DNA from: Actinacidiphila sp. DG2A-62
GTDB lineage: Bacteria; Actinomycetota; Actinomycetes; Streptomycetales; Streptomycetaceae
Assembly: GCF_035825295.1 (NCBI RefSeq)
Contig: NZ_JAYMGI010000002.1
Coordinates: 4,097,001 to 4,161,000 of the forward strand
Length of the DNA: 64,000 bases
Reading direction: 5' to 3'
Shown: in pieces, positions 59,199-64,000 of the stretch
Layout: the number at the start of each line of letters is the position of its first letter
How positions within the stretch are numbered: position 1 is the first letter of the stretch
Position numbers and translations under genes: made by a program
Notes under the pieces: model-generated
Told to the model about the DNA's origin: nothing
The model's database searches: none
Seen by the model: the letters and a program-made list of their open reading frames with translations, nothing else

Positions 59199-62100
59199 TC
59201 ACGGCGCGAGTTCCGCGATCCGCGAGAAGGAGTTCTGCGCCCCGGTCACCACCACCCTCACCCGCGTGGTGGTCACCGGCCGGTCGAAGGCGATCCGCCG
59301 GAAGACCGCGGTGCTCCCGCTCACCGTCGCCCGGGTGGTCCACTGCGAGCCGTCCCAGGTCTGCACGGTGTAGTCGGTGACCACGCCGTCGGGGAAGGAC
59401 ACCAGGCCCACCCCGTCGAGGGTGACCGGCGCCGGGCCGGTCACGGTGAAGCTGTCGGGGTACGCGCTGTCGGTGTCGTCGTTCCAGAAGGTGGCGGTGT
59501 TCCCGTCGATCGCGTTGCCGGGTCCGTAGGTACGGGTCGCGCCGTCGACGACGTTCGGCGCGTGCGAGGACGAGGCGGTCGCGGCGGTGCCGGACGGCCA
59601 CGCGCCGAGCACCAGCACCCGTACGCTCGCCGAGGCCGTCGTGCCGTCCGGCGCGCGCAGCGTCACCGGCACGGTGTACAGGCCGCCCGGGGCGCCCCGC
59701 GGCACCGCGAGCCGCACGGTGGCCAGGGTCGCGGTCGGCGCGGGGGTGAGCGGCACGCTCGCCGGGCCGGCCGTCGCGGTCCAGCCCTGCGGCGCCCGCG
59801 CGCCCAGCACCGCCGCGCCGGCCGGGCCCGCGCCCGTCGCGGACGCCTCGACCAGCACCCGGACGTCGGTGGCCGCGCCGGCCTCGACCGGCTGCGGGTC
59901 GGCGGCCGTCACCGCCAGGTGGGCGGACGGGGTCGCGGGCGCGGTGACGGTGAAGGTGTAGTCGCCGGAGCCCGCGGTCAGCGTCAGCGCGGTGGCGTCG
60001 AGACGGCCGGCGGACAGCCCGGGGTCGGACTGGACGGCGCGCCCGCCGGCGTACAGGGTGCGGCCGTTCTCCCGCACGGTGGACGACCTCCCGCCCAGCA
60101 GCGGCACCTCGACCGTCGCGGTGGCGCCGACCGGCACGACCGCGTGGTACGTCAGGGTGCTGCCGTCGCGCCGCCAGGAGCTCTCGACCGTGCCGCGGAC
60201 GGTCTGTTGGGTCGCGGTGACGTGGGTCAGGTCGCCGACCACGTGCGGCGCGAGGGTCAGGCCGCGGTAGCCGGGGCCGTCCTCGGCGGTGCGGATGCCG
60301 GCCAGCTGTTCGTAGAACCACTGGCCGATGGAGCCGCCGAGGCCGATGTGGTCCTTGGACGAGGTGCCGTCGCCCGCCGAGGAGTTGGACCACTTCTCCC
60401 AGATGGTGCCCGGACCCTGGGTGACCATGAAGCCGAAGCTGGGCCCGTCGGTGCGCTCGGCGATCGCCAGCGCGACGTCGTCGCGGCCGTAGGCGCCGAG
60501 CGCCTGGTAGACGAAGGTGGTGCCGACGAAGCCGGTGGTGACGTGGTCGTCGTGGGCCACGACGTCGGCCACCAGCCGCTCCAGCGCGCTCTGTTCGGCG
60601 CCCGCCGGGACCAGTCCGAGGACCAGCGGCATCGCGTAGGACAGCTGCGAGCCGTTGCCGAAGACGCCGGTGCCGGCGTCGTAGAACCGCTTGAGGAAGC
60701 CGGCCTTGACCTGCTCGGCGACCCGCGCGTAGTGCGCGGCGTCGGCCGGCTTGCCGAGCACGCCCGCCATCTTGGCCAGCAGCGTGGCGTCGAGGTAGGA
60801 GAACGCGGTCTGGAAGTAGGTGTGCGGGGTGCTCACCGTGGACAGCCAGTCGTCGCCCCACGAGGTGGGCGAGCGCACCACGACGTGGTCGGCGTCGCTG
60901 ATCGTGCCGAGGTAGTCCACCCACGCCTTGACGTGCGCGTAGTTGGCGGTGAGGGGCGCGGTGCTGCCGTAGCGGACGTAGGAGTCCCAGACGATCTGCG
61001 GGTAGGCGGTGCCCCAGGCGGGGTCGGTGGCCCAGCCGTCGCTGCCGTTGGCCGGCGCGACCGACGGCAGGCTGCCGTCGGCGTGGGCGCTGGTGGCCAC
61101 GTCGCCGAGCCACTTGTCGTAGAAGGACTGCATGTCGAAGTTGCTCATCGCCTCCAGGTCGCTGTCGCCCGCGTCGCCGAGCCAGCCGTGGCGTTCGCGG
61201 GTGGGGCAGTCGACCGGGATGCTCTGCAGGGCGTTGAGCTGGGTCTGCGCGACGCCGGCCTGGATGGTGTTCAGCAGCGCGTCGGAGGTGCTGAACTCCC
61301 CGGTGACCGGCACGTCGGTGTGCGCCTCCTGCGCGACGACCGTCGCCGCGGCGTCGTCCGGCAGGCCGGTGACCTCGGCGTAGCGGAAGCCGGCGTAGCC
61401 GAAGTGCGGGGCGTACGTCTCGCCGCCGGCGCGGCCGGCGAAGGTGTAGTGCTCGGTCTGCCGGGGCGCGTCGGCGTCGGAAAAGCTGATGTTGGACGTG
61501 GTGACCCGGCCGTCCTTGTCGAGGATTTCGCCCTGTTCGACGGTCACGTGGGCGCCCGCGGGCTGGGTGGCGGTGAGCACCGCCCAGCCGGTGCGGTTCT
61601 GCCCGAAGTCGTAGACCCGCACGCCGGGCGCCGGGCGCGTGGTCCTCACCGGGGCGATGGTCGCGGTGATCCGGGTGGGCGGGCTGACGTCCGGCTGGAG
61701 GCTCGTCATGGCGTCCTGTACGACCGCCGGCCGCGCGCCGTACGCGCCGAGTTCGGCGAGCCGGAAGGTGCAGCTGGAGCCGATGCAGCGCAGCCGGGTC
61801 GCGGTGACCCGCAGATAGCGGCCGGTGACGTCGGTGGCGATGTCGACCGGGGTGGCGCCGGGGTCGGGCTGGTCCGCGCCGGTGCGGTCGGCGACCGTGG
61901 TGGCCTGCGCGAACGTCGGGTCGTCGCTGACCTGCACGGTGTAGCGGACCGGGAAGCCGGCGCCGGGGAAGTCGCCGCCGGTGTCGTTGGTGGGCCGGGC
62001 CGGGAACAGCCGGACGGTGCGCAGGTGCTGGTCGGAACCGAGGTCTGTCTGCACCCACTTGACGGTGTCCGGGTCGGACTCGATGCCGGAGTGGTAGCCC

Positions 62101-63254
62101 TCGGAGGCGTCCACCGAGCCGTCGATGCCGTCGGTGAGCGCGGCGGGCGACCAGCCGGCGGTGGTCGTGGTGTCCAGCGCGGTCACCGGCCGGCCCTGCG
62201 CGAGGCTCTTGTCGTGCGCGACCGGGAACAGCGCCTTCACCGGCGCCCAGTGGGAGGCGTCGAAGCCGGGGGTGTCCCAGCCGGCCGCCTCCTTGCGGGC
62301 GTCGTACGTCTCGCCGAACCAGAAGTCGTCACCGGTGACCGGGCCGGGCGCGGTCCGCCACGCCGGCGAGGTGCCGAACGCGGCGGTGCTGCCGTCGGTG
62401 TAGGTGACGTCGAGCTGTGCGGCGACCACCGGCGAGCCGCTGAACTGGCCCTTGCCGGCGAGGAATCCGAGGGTGTTCCGACCGGTGCGGAGCATCGCGG
62501 TGACGTCCAGGGCGCGGTAGAGGACGCGGCTGCCGTAGTCGGTGACGGAGGAGTCCAGGACCTCCTTCGGCGCCACCCGGGCGCCGTTCAGGTGCGGTTC
62601 GACGATGCCCTGCGCGCCGAAGTACAGCCGGGCGCGGGCGACCGGCCGGGCCACGTCGACGTCGCCGCGGACGTAGGAGCCGTCGTCGACCCGCAGCCAG
62701 GAGGCCGCCGACCAGTCGGCGGCGGCGAGCAGCCCGGTGTCGAAGGTCGCGGGCGCCGACCAGGGCGACGCCCGGCCCTCGCGGTTCCACGTCCGCACCG
62801 ACCAGGTGTAGGTGTGGTCGGCGAGCAGCGCGGGCCCGGTGTACGGCGCCTGCGTGGAGTCGGCCGACCTGATCCTGCCGGAGTTCCAGCCGCCGCCCAC
62901 GCGGTCCTTCGGGCCGCTCTTCACCGGCGCGACCCGCAGCTGGTACGCGGTCTGCGCCTCGGCGCGGCCGGTGTCGCGCACCGTCCAGGCGAACGACGGG
63001 CCGGCGCCGCCGCCGACCAGCGCAGCGCCGCTCTGCCCGTCCGCGCGCAGCCCGGTGGGGGAGAGCGGCCCGGGGTGCGCGCCGCCGTGCGGGCCGCCGT
63101 GCTCGGTCCCGCCGGGCGCGGCGGAAGCGGCGGCGGGGGCGGCGGACGCGGCGGCGGACGCGGCGGACGCGGCGCCGGGCGCAGCCAGGGCGGCTCCGGT
63201 GAGCGCGGCCAGGGCGGTCAGCGCCGCCAGGGTTCTGCTCCGCACCGCCGTCAC
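59199..63254 (-). CDS. Secreted multidomain GH78 alpha-L-rhamnosidase
   Basis: The protein has 1351 residues. The GTG at 63254 overlaps the upstream stop as GTGA. A signal peptide (about 1-32) and an Ala/Ser linker lead to an Fn3-like domain. Next are the rhamnosidase N domain (ASWLRVDDGSYVRGDVDVAR ... LYFGAQGIVEPHLNGARVAP) and a CBM67/F5-8-type insert (385-480, WVQTDLGSDQHLRTVRLFPA). The concanavalin-like domain has GVRVYDFGQNRTGWAVL. The barrel carries the catalytic box DCPTRERHGWLGDAGD at about 680-695 and TIWEKWSNSSAGDGTSSKDH. C-terminal modules are an NEW3-like domain and an F5/8 type C domain. It cleaves terminal L-rhamnose from glycosides. Confidence 0.92.
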   Translation of the reverse strand: MTAVRSRTLAALTALAALTGAALAAPGAASAASAAASAAPAAASAAPGGTEHGGPHGGAHPGPLSPTGLRADGQSGAALVGGGAGPSFAWTVRDTGRAEAQTAYQLRVAPVKSGPKDRVGGGWNSGRIRSADSTQAPYTGPALLADHTYTWSVRTWNREGRASPWSAPATFDTGLLAAADWSAASWLRVDDGSYVRGDVDVARPVARARLYFGAQGIVEPHLNGARVAPKEVLDSSVTDYGSRVLYRALDVTAMLRTGRNTLGFLAGKGQFSGSPVVAAQLDVTYTDGSTAAFGTSPAWRTAPGPVTGDDFWFGETYDARKEAAGWDTPGFDASHWAPVKALFPVAHDKSLAQGRPVTALDTTTTAGWSPAALTDGIDGSVDASEGYHSGIESDPDTVKWVQTDLGSDQHLRTVRLFPARPTNDTGGDFPGAGFPVRYTVQVSDDPTFAQATTVADRTGADQPDPGATPVDIATDVTGRYLRVTATRLRCIGSSCTFRLAELGAYGARPAVVQDAMTSLQPDVSPPTRITATIAPVRTTRPAPGVRVYDFGQNRTGWAVLTATQPAGAHVTVEQGEILDKDGRVTTSNISFSDADAPRQTEHYTFAGRAGGETYAPHFGYAGFRYAEVTGLPDDAAATVVAQEAHTDVPVTGEFSTSDALLNTIQAGVAQTQLNALQSIPVDCPTRERHGWLGDAGDSDLEAMSNFDMQSFYDKWLGDVATSAHADGSLPSVAPANGSDGWATDPAWGTAYPQIVWDSYVRYGSTAPLTANYAHVKAWVDYLGTISDADHVVVRSPTSWGDDWLSTVSTPHTYFQTAFSYLDATLLAKMAGVLGKPADAAHYARVAEQVKAGFLKRFYDAGTGVFGNGSQLSYAMPLVLGLVPAGAEQSALERLVADVVAHDDHVTTGFVGTTFVYQALGAYGRDDVALAIAERTDGPSFGFMVTQGPGTIWEKWSNSSAGDGTSSKDHIGLGGSIGQWFYEQLAGIRTAEDGPGYRGLTLAPHVVGDLTHVTATQQTVRGTVESSWRRDGSTLTYHAVVPVGATATVEVPLLGGRSSTVRENGRTLYAGGRAVQSDPGLSAGRLDATALTLTAGSGDYTFTVTAPATPSAHLAVTAADPQPVEAGAATDVRVLVEASATGAGPAGAAVLGARAPQGWTATAGPASVPLTPAPTATLATVRLAVPRGAPGGLYTVPVTLRAPDGTTASASVRVLVLGAWPSGTAATASSSHAPNVVDGATRTYGPGNAIDGNTATFWNDDTDSAYPDSFTVTGPAPVTLDGVGLVSFPDGVVTDYTVQTWDGSQWTTRATVSGSTAVFRRIAFDRPVTTTRVRVVVTGAQNSFSRIAELAP

Positions 63255-64000
63255 CTCCCCGCCGGGCGGACGGTGACGGTGTGGGCGCCCGCGCCGAGGC
63301 CGGCCAGCGTGATCCGGCCGTCGGCGGCGGTCACGCCCCCGGCCGCGGCCCGGCCCCTGGTCCACACGCGGCGGCCGTCCAGCGCGACGTCCACGCCGCG
63401 GCCGTCGGTGGGCACCGCGACCGTGCCCCGGGTGCCGCGCGGCGCGCGCACCTCCAGCGTGAACACGCCGGCCGCCGGGTGCTGCCAGTCGGCGGTCAAC
63501 GGGCCGTGCGGCGTGGGCACCTGGCCGCGTGCCCAGGCGACGGAGCCGGGCGTGGGACGCACCGACCAGGTGGCGAAGCCGGGCGCGGTCGGCAGCACGC
63601 CGAGCAGTTCGTTGGTCAGCGCGGGCAGCACCCCGGTGGACCAGCCGTGCGCCATGCTCGTGTACGCGCCCTCGTACAGCGAGCCGTCCGGGCCGATGCC
63701 CTCCCAGTGGGTGGTGCCGGGGTCGTTGCGGTCCATCCAGCCGTACATGCGGCGGATCTGGTCCAGCGCGGAGTCGGCGCGCCCGGTGCGGAAGCGCGCG
63801 AGCAGCTCGGGGTAGGAGGTGAAGGCGTAGACGCGCTGCGAGGCGCCGCCGAAGATCGTGTCGTTGTCCATGAAGGCGTTGCCGTAGGGCCGCACGGTCG
63901 TCGCGTCCAGGTGGGCGAGCGCGGAGGCGGCCCGCGCGGCGTCGGCGACGCCGGCCACCACCGCGATGGCGTTGCCGTCCTGCGCGTGCCGCACCTCGCC
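63251..64000 (-). CDS. GH78-like glycosidase, 5' part beyond the right edge
   Basis: About 249 C-terminal residues are visible. The (alpha/alpha)6-barrel part is MDNDTIFGGASQRVYAFTSY, then HWEGIGPDGSLYEGAYTSMA and HGWSTGVLPALTNELLGVLP, followed by the beta-sandwich C domain ending AHTVTVRPAGR. It resembles the corresponding part of the 41136-44099 protein (TFWEGLRHDGSFDYGGTYMS, LAHGWGTGP) and so is probably another rhamnosidase-like enzyme. The stop overlaps the next gene's GTG, so the two are translationally coupled. Confidence 0.8.
   Translation of the reverse strand, partial: GEVRHAQDGNAIAVVAGVADAARAASALAHLDATTVRPYGNAFMDNDTIFGGASQRVYAFTSYPELLARFRTGRADSALDQIRRMYGWMDRNDPGTTHWEGIGPDGSLYEGAYTSMAHGWSTGVLPALTNELLGVLPTAPGFATWSVRPTPGSVAWARGQVPTPHGPLTADWQHPAAGVFTLEVRAPRGTRGTVAVPTDGRGVDVALDGRRVWTRGRAAAGGVTAADGRITLAGLGAGAHTVTVRPAGR

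Noticed and set aside
59031..63815. 1594-codon plus-strand ORF opposite the GH78 gene
   Set aside because: It is an antisense frame kept open by high GC. The translation is Arg/Gly/Val-rich with no domain, while the other strand encodes a full GH78 enzyme.

Overview
The window looks like chromosomal accessory sequence from a Streptomyces-like actinomycete. It has very high GC with almost all third codon positions G or C, and many GTG starts. It encodes a snapalysin-type protease, a GH18 chitinase and a GH64 glucanase with DasR-like sites, WYL, HxlR and TetR regulators, and a GTTCCCCGCGCCCCTGA-type intergenic repeat that is common in Streptomyces. No tRNA, rRNA, CRISPR array, transposase or phage gene was found.

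Layout. (1) 1-2500: an HxlR regulator (cut by the left edge) divergent from a QorB-like reductase, then a secreted SMP-30-like beta-propeller. (2) 2.6-8.4 kb: a secreted ricin-type lectin, a 1484-residue WXG100-Rhs polymorphic toxin and its probable immunity gene. (3) 8.4-10.6 kb: TetR and a DHA2-type MFS exporter. (4) 11-15.2 kb: three secreted hydrolases (GH18 chitinase, snapalysin, GH64 beta-1,3-glucanase). (5) 15.4-23.1 kb: DinB-like protein, WYL regulator, YjbR protein, SNF2 helicase, EF-hand protein, and TetR with a quinone-reductase-like MDR. (6) 23.3-29.7 kb: a MacB/FtsX-type ABC transporter divergent from a histidine kinase/response regulator pair, with a perfect dyad between them. 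(7) 30-36.8 kb: DUF4232 lipoprotein, M48-like membrane peptidase, and a membrane protein/kinase/regulator operon whose regulator has a collagen-like N-terminus. (8) 36.9-41 kb: an EACC1 gene next to a caspase-Hsp70 fusion (a predicted suicide or conflict system), then an HhH-GPD protein. (9) 41.1-64 kb: a complete L-rhamnose utilisation locus.

The rhamnose locus is the best understood part. Secreted GH78-type enzymes (41136-44099, 59199-63254 and the right-edge gene) would free rhamnose. RhaSPQT imports it. RhaI, RhaB and a fused aldolase/dehydrogenase take it to DHAP and lactate, and LutABC oxidises lactate to pyruvate. A LacI regulator sits in the middle, and five TGAA-N4-TTCA operators lie beside the promoters of the regulator, the transporter, the catabolic operon and one rhamnosidase.

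Two properties cut across the window. First, eight gene breaks fit loss of one or two bases, mostly in G runs or short repeats, in otherwise intact genes; this points to assembly or base-calling error rather than decay. Second, short GC-rich tandem repeats (9-12, 27 and 85 bp) occur between genes and inside coding regions, where they make Ala/Gly/Pro/Thr-rich inserts and collagen-like tails.
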